The position numbers and the translations under genes were made by a program. The notes beneath the pieces are model-generated. The model was not told where the DNA came from and did no database searches. It was given only the letters and a program-made list of their open reading frames with translations. Below are positions 22,713 to 31,600 of a stretch of DNA of 64,000 nucleotides, in pieces. Origin of the DNA: Mycobacterium gallinarum (GTDB taxonomy: Bacteria > Actinomycetota > Actinomycetes > Mycobacteriales > Mycobacteriaceae); NCBI RefSeq assembly GCF_010726765.1, contig NZ_AP022601.1, forward strand, positions 5,022,001 to 5,086,000. The letters are read 5' to 3'. Numbering within the stretch: the stretch's first letter is position 1; every line of letters starts with the position of its first letter.

Positions 22713-24227
22713 ATGGGGCACAAAACGTGGTGGAGATTGGCCGCACTGCCGGTGGCCGCCGTCCTGGTGCTGGCCGGGTGTGGACGCGAGATGCGCCCCG
22801 AGCCGTCGCAGCCTCCGGCCACCCCGGCGGGGCCCACCACGGCGGCGACGGTCTTCGCGCAGAAGATCTCGGAGGCGGTGACAGGCGACGCGCTGATGGC
22901 GCACGTCACCAAGCTGCAGGAGATCGCCGACGAGCACGGGGGCAACCGGGCACTCGGCACCCCCGGGTATGACGCTAGCGTCGACTATGTGGCGAACACC
23001 CTGCGCGACAAGGGTTTCGACGTACAAACCCCTGAGTTCGAAGTTCGCCTGCCATATTCCGACGAGCCCGCGCTGACGGTGTCGGGCGCCAGAGTCGAGG
23101 CGTTTCCGCTGGAGTTCACCATCGGTACGAAGGGTGACGGGGTGGCCGGTGAGCTGGTGCCCGCCCGCGTCGAGGACTCACCGGGATGCACGGCATCCGA
23201 TTACGACGGTCTGCCGGTCCAGGGTGCGATCGTGCTCGTCGATCGTGGAGAGTGCCAGTTCGGCGACAAACAGGCCGTCGCCGCTGAGCGCGGCGCGGTC
23301 GCGTTGGTCGTCGCCAACAACATCGACGGCGACGAGATGGGCGGCACGCTCGGTCCCGACACCGATGTGAAGATTCCGGTCATCGGGGTCACGAAGGCCA
23401 CCGGCGAGCGACTGCGGGCGGATCCCGGCCCGGCCACTGTCAAGCTCAACGCCGGCGTGCGCGTGGAGCGCACCCGCAACGTGGTCGCCCAAACGAAGAC
23501 GGGGTCCACGTCCGACGTCGTGATGACGGGTGCACACCTCGACAGCGTGGCGGAGGGGCCCGGGATCAACGACAACGGCTCGGGGGTGGCCGCGGTGCTG
23601 GAAACGGCGCTGCAGCTGGGGAGCTCGCCGGACGTGAAATACGCGGTGCGGTTCGGGTTCTGGGGAGCTGAGGAACTCGGCCTGCTCGGGTCCAACGACT
23701 ATGTGGCATCGCTGGATCACGACGCGCTGATGGATCTTGCGCTCTATCTGAACTTCGACATGGTCGCCTCGCCCAATCCGGGTTACTTCACGATCGACGG
23801 CGATCAGTCCGCGCCGCCGGATCCCCGGCAGCAGGCGCCACGCATCCCGGAGGGGTCGGCTGGGATCGAGCGCACGCTCGTGGCCTACCTCAAGAGCGCG
23901 GGGAAGAACCCCGAGGACGTCCAATTCGAAGGCCGGTCGGATTTCAGCAGTTTCACGCTGGCCGGTGTGGCCGCCGGTGGTCTTTTCACCGGCGCCGAGG
24001 AGAAGATGACGCCCGAACAGGCCGAGCGGTGGGGTGGCGAGGCGGGCCAGCCGTTCGACCCGAACTACCACAAACCCGGTGACACCATCGACAACATCGA
24101 CCGTACGGCGTTCGAAATCAACGGTCGCGGTGCGGCATACGCCGTCGCGCTGTACGCGCAGGATCAGTCCGGACGCAACGGTGTGCCGATCCGCGAGGAC
24201 CGCACACGTCACGTGCTCGAATCATGA
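22713..24227 (+). CDS. lpqL: M28 zinc aminopeptidase lipoprotein LpqL
   Basis: A 504-residue exported lipoprotein peptidase. The signal peptide ends at LAGC (Cys23). A PA domain (about residues 145-235) is inserted before the M28 catalytic domain. All metal ligands and the catalytic Glu are present: GAHLDS, NDNGSG, GAEELG, LNFDM and the last His in NYHKPGD. It should cleave N-terminal residues from peptides at the cell surface. Orthologue of Rv0418. In-frame GTGs at 22704 and 22707 are alternatives, but the leaderless -10 favours 22713. The stop overlaps the next gene by ATGA. Confidence 0.94.
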   Translation: MGHKTWWRLAALPVAAVLVLAGCGREMRPEPSQPPATPAGPTTAATVFAQKISEAVTGDALMAHVTKLQEIADEHGGNRALGTPGYDASVDYVANTLRDKGFDVQTPEFEVRLPYSDEPALTVSGARVEAFPLEFTIGTKGDGVAGELVPARVEDSPGCTASDYDGLPVQGAIVLVDRGECQFGDKQAVAAERGAVALVVANNIDGDEMGGTLGPDTDVKIPVIGVTKATGERLRADPGPATVKLNAGVRVERTRNVVAQTKTGSTSDVVMTGAHLDSVAEGPGINDNGSGVAAVLETALQLGSSPDVKYAVRFGFWGAEELGLLGSNDYVASLDHDALMDLALYLNFDMVASPNPGYFTIDGDQSAPPDPRQQAPRIPEGSAGIERTLVAYLKSAGKNPEDVQFEGRSDFSSFTLAGVAAGGLFTGAEEKMTPEQAERWGGEAGQPFDPNYHKPGDTIDNIDRTAFEINGRGAAYAVALYAQDQSGRNGVPIREDRTRHVLES

Positions 24228-25687
24228 AGCGATGGGCGGCCGTCCTTGCGGTCACTGCGGTGCTGACGTCGTGCTCCTCGTCGGACCCCGTCGGCCCTGC
24301 GCCGGATCTAGCGGCCGAACTGGCGGGCAAGGTCGGCGCGGACGGAATGTATGCGCACCTGAACGAACTGCAGAAGATCGCGGACGCTAACGGCGGTACC
24401 AGGGCCAACGGCACCCCCGGCTATGACGCCAGCGTGGACTACGTTGCAAAGTTCCTGCAGGACAAAGGATTCGATGTCCAGACTCCGGAGTTCGAGTTGC
24501 TCGCCCGCTCGGAGGGCGGCGACCCGAAACTCACGATCGGCGGCCGCAACTACAACGTCGAGCAGGCATCACTACTGATCACCACACCGCGCGCCGGGTT
24601 GAACGGGGTGACGCTGCGACCGCAGAGGACATCGACGGGCTGCCGTTCCGCCGACTATGGCACGGTGTCGATGAGGGGGGCGATCGCCGTCGTCGACGAC
24701 ACCGGCTGCTCGGTCGTCGACAAGCAGAACGCCGCCGTCGACCGGGGTGCGGTGGGCATGCTCGTGGTCAGCGCTCCGGCCCCGGGCGCGGGCAGCCCAC
24801 CCGGCCTCTTCACGCCGGGCTACTACCAGCAACTCACCGTGCCGGTCGGTGTCATCGGCAACGACGCGAACGCGGCGCTGCGGCGCACGACCGCGCCCGT
24901 GAAGCTGATTCTGGACAACAAGCCCGTCATGAAGAAGGCGCGAAATGTGCTGGCGCAAACCAAATCCGGTGACACCAGCAATGTGGTGATGGTCGGTGCG
25001 CACCTCGATAGTTCTGCCCGCAGCCCCGGCATCAACGACGACGGCTCAGGGGTCGCAGCGGTGCTGGAGACCGCTGGGGCGCTCGGTTCGGCACCGCAGA
25101 TCAAGAACGCCGTGCGGTTCGCACTGTGGGGTTCGGAGGAGAATGCGCTGCAGGGTGCGACGAAGTACATCCGCGGACTCGAGACCGGACAACTCGACGA
25201 GATCGCACTGTATCTCGACCTCGACATGATCGGCTCACCCAACGCCGGCTACTTCACCTACGACGGCGACCAGTCGGGCCAGTTGAATCCCGAGATCCCG
25301 CTGGATACCGTCCCGGTCGGTTCAGCCGGCATCGAACGGACCCTGGCGTCCTACCTCAACGGTGCGGGCGTGCGGCCCGCCGACATGCCGCTGACCCGCT
25401 ACACCGACTACAACGCATTCCTGACCGCAGGCGTGCCTGTCGGCGGACTGACGACGGGTGCCGCGCAGCGGAAAACCGAAGTGCAGGCACGGCTTTGGGG
25501 CGGCCGCGCCGGTGCGCCATATGACCCCAACTACCGGACTCCGCGCGACACGGTGGACAACATCGACCGCGATGCGCTGTCGGTGATGGGGGCGGCGGCA
25601 GCCTTTGCGGTCGGCACGTACGCGCAGTCGCTCGAGGGCGTCAATGGAGTTCCGACGCGGGATCAGCGACATCGGAGCGCTCCCTAG
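24224..25687 (+). CDS. M28-type lipoprotein paralogue lacking the final zinc-ligand His
   Basis: A 487-residue tandem paralogue of LpqL with signal peptide and lipobox LTSC (Cys17), a PA domain and an M28 domain. It keeps GAHLDS, NDDGSG, GSEEN and LDLDM, but the segment aligned with NYHKPGD of LpqL reads NYRTPRD, so the C-terminal His metal ligand is Arg. It is therefore probably weak or inactive as a two-zinc aminopeptidase and may have a binding role. The gene is coupled to lpqL by ATGA and overlaps the convergent NCS2 permease gene by 47 bp. Confidence 0.88.
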   Translation: MKRWAAVLAVTAVLTSCSSSDPVGPAPDLAAELAGKVGADGMYAHLNELQKIADANGGTRANGTPGYDASVDYVAKFLQDKGFDVQTPEFELLARSEGGDPKLTIGGRNYNVEQASLLITTPRAGLNGVTLRPQRTSTGCRSADYGTVSMRGAIAVVDDTGCSVVDKQNAAVDRGAVGMLVVSAPAPGAGSPPGLFTPGYYQQLTVPVGVIGNDANAALRRTTAPVKLILDNKPVMKKARNVLAQTKSGDTSNVVMVGAHLDSSARSPGINDDGSGVAAVLETAGALGSAPQIKNAVRFALWGSEENALQGATKYIRGLETGQLDEIALYLDLDMIGSPNAGYFTYDGDQSGQLNPEIPLDTVPVGSAGIERTLASYLNGAGVRPADMPLTRYTDYNAFLTAGVPVGGLTTGAAQRKTEVQARLWGGRAGAPYDPNYRTPRDTVDNIDRDALSVMGAAAAFAVGTYAQSLEGVNGVPTRDQRHRSAP

Positions 25688-26939
25688 TCCGCCGCAAGCC
25701 CAACAGCCGCATGCCGTGATACACGACCAGGGCGGCGATCGACCCCAGCGCGATGCCGGTGAACGTCAAATTGCCTGCATGCCAGGTGAAGTCGGCGATA
25801 CCGATGACGAGAGGGATGGCCGCGGTCATCTGGTTGATCGGCTTGGAGAAGTCGACGCCGTTAGTCAGCCAGATCCGCACGCCGAGAATGCCGACCAATC
25901 CGTAAAGGACAACGGTGGCCCCGCCGAGCACTCCGGCGGGGATGGCCGAGATGACGGCGCCCACTTTCGGGCACAGCGACAGCGCGATGGCGACCGCCGC
26001 GGCAACCCAGTACGCCGCCGTCGAATAAACGCGGGTGGCGGCCATCACGCCGATGTTCTCCGCGTACGTGGTGGTCGCCGAGCCGCCGCCGAAGCCCGCC
26101 AGCGTCGTCGCCACGCCGTCGGCCGCCAGCGCGCGGCCCGTCACCGGATCGACGTCGGTGCCGGTCATCTGACCGACCGACTTGACGTGCCCGATGTTCT
26201 CGGCCACCAGGGCGATGACGGCGGGCAGGAACATCGGCAGCACCGCCAACGTGAAGGTCGGGGTCTGGAACTCGGGAAGCCCCACCCAAGGCGCGGCCTT
26301 GATACCCGAGGTGTCGACCTCGCCCAGAATCAGCGCCAGCAGGTACCCGGCGAACACGGCTATGAAGATGGCGAGCCGTCCGACGATGCCGCGGAAGAAC
26401 GCCAGCGTCGCCAGCAACAGCACCAATGTGACGATGCCGACGAGCGGGCCCTTCTCGAAGTTCGACTTCGCGGCGGGCGCGAGGTTGAAGCCGATCAGCG
26501 CGACGATCGCGCCGGTGACGACCGGAGGCAGGGTCACATCGATCCAGTGCGTGCCGACCAGATGCACGACGGCGCCGATGACGATCAGTGCGACACCGAC
26601 CGCCACCAGGCCACCAAGCGCGCTGCCCGTGCCGTTTGACGCGACGGCCGCGGTGACCGGAGCGATCACCGAGAAGCTCGAACCGAGATAGCTCGGCAGC
26701 CGGTTACCGGTGATCAGCAGGAACAGCACCGTGCCGATACCCGAGAACAGCAGGGTGGTCGCCGGCGGAAATCCGGTGAGCACCGGCACCAGAAAGGTCG
26801 CGCCGAACATCGCCACGACGTGTTGTGCGCCGATGCCGATCGTGCGGAACCAGTCGAGCCGTTCGTCAGGCGCGACGACGAAATCGTCGTCGGCACGGGC
26901 GTCGACCTTCGTCCATGTCAGCATCGTCAACGAAGCCAT
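25641..26939 (-). CDS. NCS2-family uracil/xanthine permease
   Basis: A 432-residue membrane transporter with about 14 hydrophobic spans. The QHVVAMFGAT start of the first helices and AENIGHVKSVGQ in TM8 are typical of UraA/RutG-type nucleobase:H+ symporters, where this Glu binds the base; GFGGGSATTTYAENIG supplies the TM10 Glu. Uracil is the likeliest substrate, but xanthine cannot be excluded. It follows the broken APC permease on the same strand with a 13-bp overlap, and its 3' end runs 47 bp into the M28 paralogue. Confidence 0.9.
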   Translation of the reverse strand: MASLTMLTWTKVDARADDDFVVAPDERLDWFRTIGIGAQHVVAMFGATFLVPVLTGFPPATTLLFSGIGTVLFLLITGNRLPSYLGSSFSVIAPVTAAVASNGTGSALGGLVAVGVALIVIGAVVHLVGTHWIDVTLPPVVTGAIVALIGFNLAPAAKSNFEKGPLVGIVTLVLLLATLAFFRGIVGRLAIFIAVFAGYLLALILGEVDTSGIKAAPWVGLPEFQTPTFTLAVLPMFLPAVIALVAENIGHVKSVGQMTGTDVDPVTGRALAADGVATTLAGFGGGSATTTYAENIGVMAATRVYSTAAYWVAAAVAIALSLCPKVGAVISAIPAGVLGGATVVLYGLVGILGVRIWLTNGVDFSKPINQMTAAIPLVIGIADFTWHAGNLTFTGIALGSIAALVVYHGMRLLGLRRTRERSDVADPASELH

Positions 26940-28089
26940 GCTCTAAGACCGTAGGCAACCGTGCCTGCGAGCACCACGCAACTGCCAACGAGCACCGACG
27001 AGAGGGGCAGGGTGAACGCGAGCAACAGGCAGCCCGCCAGGCCCACGCCCGGAATGATCCGCGTCGCCCAAGCTTGATGTCGCCGGCCGTCCGGCTCCAG
27101 CGTCCACGCCGACGCATTGGCGATCGCGTAGTACAGCAGCACGGCGAACGACGAGAAGCCGATCGCCTCTCGGACATCCAAGAGTGCCGCTGCCACCGCC
27201 ACCACGATGCCGACGGCCACCTCGGCGCGATGTGGGCTGCCGAACCGGGGGTGCACGGCGGCCAGGGCATGCGGGAGGTGGTGGTCGCGCGCCATCGCCA
27301 AGGTGGTGCGCGAAACCCCGAGAACGAGAGCGAGCAGTGAACCGAGCGCGGCGACGGCGGCCCCGACGCGGACGACGGGTTCCAGCGCGGGAAAGCCCGC
27401 TGCGGTGACCGCGTCGGCGAGCGGAGCGCTCGTAGAAGCCAGTGTGTCACTGCGACGGCGATCACCGGATGGCGATCACGCGTAAGCGAAGCGGCGAATG
27501 CGAAGAACAGCAAGCCGGCGGCCTGCAGCACGCCTGCAACGGAGACGTCCGAGCCGACGCCGATTCGCGCCACATCCGCGTCGCCGAAGCCGAGGATGAC
27601 GACCACCACTGCCGCGAGCACCGCAAGCACCACGGCGACGATGGCGCGGGTCAGGAGCGCTGACTTCTGAATGCCGGTGTAGTTCAACGCCGTCAGTGCC
27701 ACCACCGCTGCGACCGCGACGGCGTGTGCCCAGGTCGGCCACGCGTAGTAGCCGACGGTGAGTGCCATGGCCGCGCAGGATGCGGTCTTGCCGACGACGA
27801 AGCTCCACCCCGCGGTGTAGCCCCAGAAATCGCCGAGTCGCTCCCTGCCGTATACGTAGGTGCCGCCGGATTGCGGATACCGGGCCGCCAACCGGGCCGA
27901 GGAGGTCGCATTGCAGTACGCGACGACCGCGGCGATGCCCAGGCCCACGAGCAGACCGGACCCGGCGGCCGCCGCCGCAGGGGCCAGCGCGACGAATATG
28001 CCCGCGCCGACCATCGACCCCAGGCCGATGATGACGGCGTCGAAAGTGCCGAGCCGCCGGGAAAGCGCAGGACCGTCCGGCGTGCTCAC
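26927..28089 (-). pseudogene. APC-family amino acid permease, broken by frameshift and internal deletion
   Basis: The N-terminal half (28089 to about 27490, through GLLFFAFA) reads in one frame: GLGSMVGAGIFVALAP is the TM1 signature and YCNATSSARLAARYPQSGG is TM2. The C-terminal half (about 27450 to 26927, from DTLASTSAPLADAV through MARDHHLPHALAAVHPRFG) reads in another frame. Between them about 40 bp is disordered, and the expected YAR-IATLGEE region plus one helix, around 50 residues, is missing. The total span codes 387 residues instead of the usual 430-450. GTG start with TAGCAT six bases upstream. Confidence 0.8.
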
Positions 28090-28095
28090 ACGACG

Positions 28096-28101
28096 ATGCT
28101 A
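28096..28101 (-). promoter_or_regulatory. -10 box upstream of the broken APC permease gene
   Basis: On the minus strand TAGCAT lies six bases before the GTG at 28089, the leaderless pattern. It may still drive the downstream NCS2 permease gene. Confidence 0.4.
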
Positions 28102-28103
28102 TT

Positions 28104-28445
28104 TCAGGCGACGGGGTCCTTCCCGAATGCCGATTCGCGGCCCCAGAGCAGCGCTGCCACCGCAACGAGTACGGCAAGCGCAATCGACGCGATCACCACG
28201 GGCGGGATGGTCCACAGGCGGCGCACGCGAACGGCTGTCTCGCATTGGTCGACGTAGGTGTGCTCACCGGCGGCGGCCGCGGCCTGGCTCAGATCGGTGG
28301 CGAATCCCGTCCCGCACTTGATCTGGAAACCGTATTGGTCGAAGGCGTCGAGGAAGACGGGAAAATTGAGCGCCAGCAGCCCCGCGGCGATCACGACGAC
28401 GCACCCGACGCCGAAGTAGAACGCGCGATGGTGATAGTGATGCAT
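28104..28445 (-). CDS. Small two-TM protein with paired cysteines, unknown
   Basis: A 113-residue protein with a His-rich start (MHHYHH), a first helix at about residues 9-31, an extracytoplasmic loop of about 45 residues with two cysteines (IKCGTG and VDQCE) that could form a disulfide, and a second helix (about 78-101) followed by a short charged tail. Family not recognised. A run of Gs lies just before its ATG. It is divergent from the TetR gene, so it could share that regulator; this is inference only. Confidence 0.6.
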   Translation of the reverse strand: MHHYHHRAFYFGVGCVVVIAAGLLALNFPVFLDAFDQYGFQIKCGTGFATDLSQAAAAAGEHTYVDQCETAVRVRRLWTIPPVVIASIALAVLVAVAALLWGRESAFGKDPVA

Positions 28446-28556
28446 ACGGCCCCCGTTCGTGTCGCGGAGCCTCTATGTTAATGTCCGTTCTCCCCGTCGC
28501 CACTGCTTTTGGCGGGTTTTCGACCTGGTCGCAAGCGGTGTTTGGGTAACTTGGGT

Positions 28557-28562
28557 TATGGT
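28557..28562 (+). promoter_or_regulatory. -10 box of leaderless tandem-TetR transcript
   Basis: TATGGT is followed by seven bases and the ATG at 28570, favouring that start over the ATG at 28558. Confidence 0.45.
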
Positions 28563-28569
28563 GTCTGCC

Positions 28570-29811
28570 ATGGCGCGCCCCCGGCCAGCGAGCGGCGAAA
28601 CGATTCGGCGCCGCCCCAAGGATCGCAAGGCCCAGATCGCTCGTGCTTCGGCCGAAGCGTTCAGCACGCTGGGCTTTCACGGCGTGAGTATGGAAGCCAT
28701 CGCGTCTCGCGTTGGCATCTCGGCCGCGGCGCTGTACCGGCACTACACCGGCAAGTACGAACTCTTCCGTGATGCGGTGCTCAGCCTCGGCCAGCAGCTG
28801 GTGGACTGCACAGAGTTCGCCGACGACGCCGCGACCGAGGACCCCCAAATCGTCCTGCACCGACTGGTCGCCGCGCTCATCGACACCGCGATGGCCAATC
28901 GCGAAGCCGGCGGACTCTATCGATGGGAAGGCCGCTATCTGCGCGGCGACGACCAGGCCACGCTGATAGCGCAGATGCGCACCGTGCACCGCCGGATCCA
29001 GCGACCCCTGTGCGTCATCCGCCCCGAGCTCACGGGTCGGCAACGCTGGACGTTGTCGACCGCGGTCCTTTCGGTGCTTGGCAGCATCGTCGATCACCGG
29101 GCCAAGCTGCCCGCGATTCAGGTGCGGGCGTTGCTGGCCGAGCTCGCGGATGTCGTTCTGGCGGCCGAACTCCCCGACCCCGCCGACGATCAGGACGCCA
29201 TCGAACCTCACGCGTCGACGGGCACGGAGTCGTCGAGATACGAAGCGCTGCTTGACGAATCGATGCGGTTATTCAATCTCAACGGATATCGCGACACCGG
29301 GATGGAAGACATCGCCGCGGCGGTCGGCATGCCGGCGTCGGGGATCTACCGGTACTTCTCCGGCAAGAGCGACATCCTCGCGGCGGCGTTCCGCAGGGCG
29401 GCCGATCGCCTCTCGGCGGATACTTCGACCATCACGGCCACGATCGGCGATCCGCAGGACGCGCTGACCGCGGTCATCGATGCCTACGTCGCTCGGTCGT
29501 TCGACCAGCCCGAACTCGATTACGTCTACTACAGCGAGCGGCTCAACATGACCGCGGCCGATCAGAAGATCCTGCGCAACATGCAACGCTCCACGGTGGA
29601 GGCATGGGTCGAGCTGGTCGTGGCGGTCCGTCCGGAGTGGACACCGGGACAGGCGCGGTTCGCCGTGCACGCGGCGATGTCACTGGTGGTCGATCTCGGC
29701 CGCCTGATGCACTACGAGCGATCGGTGCACAGCTTCGAGACGATGGAGCGACTGCTTGACCTGACGCTGTTGGGCCGCTATCGGTTACGAGCGACGTTGC
29801 CCACCAAGTAG
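28570..29811 (+). CDS. Tandem TetR-family regulator with two DNA-binding domains
   Basis: A 413-residue protein made of two consecutive TetR units. The first HTH (about residues 18-64) contains FHGVSMEAIASRVGIS followed by AALYRHYTGK. The second (about 222-270) contains YRDTGMEDIAAAVGMP followed by SGIYRYFSGK. Each is followed by a helical ligand/dimer region. Ordinary TetR proteins are about 200 residues, so this is a fusion that may act as a pseudo-dimer. It converges on the BVMO gene cluster, a plausible target. The frame is open to 28459, but the -10 and motif spacing favour 28570. Confidence 0.88.
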   Translation: MARPRPASGETIRRRPKDRKAQIARASAEAFSTLGFHGVSMEAIASRVGISAAALYRHYTGKYELFRDAVLSLGQQLVDCTEFADDAATEDPQIVLHRLVAALIDTAMANREAGGLYRWEGRYLRGDDQATLIAQMRTVHRRIQRPLCVIRPELTGRQRWTLSTAVLSVLGSIVDHRAKLPAIQVRALLAELADVVLAAELPDPADDQDAIEPHASTGTESSRYEALLDESMRLFNLNGYRDTGMEDIAAAVGMPASGIYRYFSGKSDILAAAFRRAADRLSADTSTITATIGDPQDALTAVIDAYVARSFDQPELDYVYYSERLNMTAADQKILRNMQRSTVEAWVELVVAVRPEWTPGQARFAVHAAMSLVVDLGRLMHYERSVHSFETMERLLDLTLLGRYRLRATLPTK

Positions 29812-30050
29812 GCCAGGTACCCGAGCACTCCGACGACGGCCAGGCGACGGGTCTTCGGTGCTGCCAGACCGAGGCCCAGGGCCGTCTCGATGCCGCCATT
29901 GATATAGATGTTCTGGCGCGTGTTGCGCGGAAAAGCCGGCGCGGTGATCGATTCGAAGAGCTGAGGACGGGCGAAGTGGGCCAGGCCTGTCCCGGCGAGG
30001 GCCAGGCCCGCTATCGTCGCGCCACGCGAATTCTTCTGTTCTGAGGGCAC
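29778..30050 (-). CDS. Small DoxX-like membrane protein
   Basis: A 90-residue protein with two or three hydrophobic segments. The pattern GLALAGTGLAHFARPQLFESI, then a short loop, GGIETALGLGL and a terminal VVGVLGYLAYLVGN resembles the first half of DoxX/COG4270-type membrane proteins. Function unknown. Starts at GTG, with GAGAGGA about nine bases upstream. It follows the BVMO gene by 19 bp on the same strand, so it probably belongs to that operon; its 3' end overlaps the TetR gene by 34 bp. Confidence 0.65.
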   Translation of the reverse strand: MPSEQKNSRGATIAGLALAGTGLAHFARPQLFESITAPAFPRNTRQNIYINGGIETALGLGLAAPKTRRLAVVGVLGYLAYLVGNVARNR

Positions 30051-30069
30051 TGCTACCGATCCTCTCTGA

Positions 30070-31557
30070 TCACGAAATCTGATAGTCGCTCAGCGGGTAA
30101 TCGGAGGCTTCCTTCAACGCCGCGCGCGTCGAAAGGGGGCGCAGCAGGTTGGCCTCGCCCTTCGGGTCGAAGTAGTACGACCTCGATGTCGCGCAATTCC
30201 CGCGCATGAACACCGAATTCCCGATCAGCTCCGACATCCGGTCCAGATAACGGGTGTTGGCTTCCTCGGTGACTTCGAAGGTCGTCGCACCGCGGCGCTG
30301 CACCTCGCCGAACAGCCGGTCCATATGGCGCATCTGGTATTCCACCGTGTTGAAGAAGTTCAACCCGAGGAACGCGTATGGGCTGGCCATGCTCAGGTAG
30401 TTCGGGAAGTAAGGAACCGTCAATCCCTGATATGCCTGGAACCTGGTGTCGCGCCACCACTTTCCGAGGTTACGGCCTGCACGGCCGACGATTTCGATGG
30501 CCGGGAAGTTGGCCTCCCACAGGTCGAACCCGGTCGCGAGTACGAGTGCGTCGATCGGCGTCCTGGTGCCGTCGCTGGAGACGATGGCGTCCGGCTCGAT
30601 GTGGTCGATCCCGCTGGCTTGCAGGTGGACATGGCGCTTGTTGAAGATCCGGTAGTAGTCGTTCGAGAACGTCGGCCGCTTACAACCGAAGTCGTAGTCG
30701 GGGGTCAACTGCTCACGCACTTTTCGATCCCGAACGGACACCATGCGGTGGGTCTTGGACAGGTCGCCCGCCGCGACATTGAGCCGCCGAAGGAAAAGGT
30801 TGTTCTGGTGGAGTTCGACGAAAATGAAGAATTCGTACAGCGCGTCGGTGATGGCGCGGATGGCCCGCTGCGCCAAGGGCACTCGTGCGAAGAGGCGCTT
30901 TGCACGCTCGGAGAAACGGAAATCGACCTTGGGTACCACCCAGATCGCGGTGCGCTGATAGACGGTGAGGTCGGCCGCCTTCTTGGCCAGCTCGGGGATG
31001 AGCTGGACCGCGGTGGCACCGGTGCCGATGACGGCGATGCGCTTCCCCTCGAGGTCGTAACTGTCGTCCCATTCGGTGGTGTGGATGATCTTGCCCGCGA
31101 ACTGGGTGATCCCCGGGATGTCCGGTGTCTTCGGCTGGGAAAGAAAGCCAGTGGCGGTGATCAGGTAGCGCGCGGTGACGGTCTGACCGCCGGCCAGCGC
31201 AATGCACCAGACCTTGGTCTCCTCGTCCCAGCGGGCGCTCTCCACGCTGGTGTTGAACCGCATATGTGGGCGTACGTCGTACTTGTCAGCGACATCGTTG
31301 GCGTACTGCTTGATCTCCGCACCGGTGGAGAAGAGTCGCGACCAATTGGGGTTCGGCTCGAAGAAGTAGGAGTAGGTGGTCGTCGGGACGTCGACGGCCA
31401 GGCCGGGGTAGCGGTTGATGTGCCATGTCCCGCCGAGATCGTCCTCCCGGTCCAGAATGACGAAATTCTCGTAGCCCATCCGCTTGAGTTGGATGGCAGC
31501 ACCGATCCCCCCGAAACCGGCGCCCACGATTACGGCGTCGAATTGTTCCGAAGTCAT
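30070..31557 (-). CDS. Baeyer-Villiger-type flavin monooxygenase
   Basis: A 495-residue FAD/NADPH monooxygenase. The FAD Rossmann motif is GAGFGG (12-17), the BVMO fingerprint FxGxxxHxxxW(P/D) is complete with Phe153, Gly155, His159, Trp163 and Asp164, and a second dinucleotide motif GTGATA follows at 178-183 for NADPH. It inserts oxygen into ketones or oxidises S/N centres; mycobacteria carry several such enzymes, including EthA and MymA, and this is a paralogue of that group without assignable substrate. A palindrome overlaps its -10 region, suggesting repressor control. Confidence 0.92.
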   Translation of the reverse strand: MTSEQFDAVIVGAGFGGIGAAIQLKRMGYENFVILDREDDLGGTWHINRYPGLAVDVPTTTYSYFFEPNPNWSRLFSTGAEIKQYANDVADKYDVRPHMRFNTSVESARWDEETKVWCIALAGGQTVTARYLITATGFLSQPKTPDIPGITQFAGKIIHTTEWDDSYDLEGKRIAVIGTGATAVQLIPELAKKAADLTVYQRTAIWVVPKVDFRFSERAKRLFARVPLAQRAIRAITDALYEFFIFVELHQNNLFLRRLNVAAGDLSKTHRMVSVRDRKVREQLTPDYDFGCKRPTFSNDYYRIFNKRHVHLQASGIDHIEPDAIVSSDGTRTPIDALVLATGFDLWEANFPAIEIVGRAGRNLGKWWRDTRFQAYQGLTVPYFPNYLSMASPYAFLGLNFFNTVEYQMRHMDRLFGEVQRRGATTFEVTEEANTRYLDRMSELIGNSVFMRGNCATSRSYYFDPKGEANLLRPLSTRAALKEASDYPLSDYQIS

Positions 31558-31563
31558 GGAAGA

Positions 31564-31579
31564 ACGGTACCTCAGGTAC
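31564..31579 (-). promoter_or_regulatory. BVMO -10 box overlapped by a 13-bp palindrome (candidate operator)
   Basis: The perfect palindrome GTACCTCAGGTAC (31567-31579, central base at 31573) overlaps TACCGT on the minus strand (31564-31569), which lies six bases before the BVMO ATG. A repressor bound there would block the promoter. The nearby tandem TetR protein is the obvious candidate, but its binding site is unknown. Confidence 0.45.
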
Positions 31580-31600
31580 TGCTCAACTCCCGTGAAGGAC

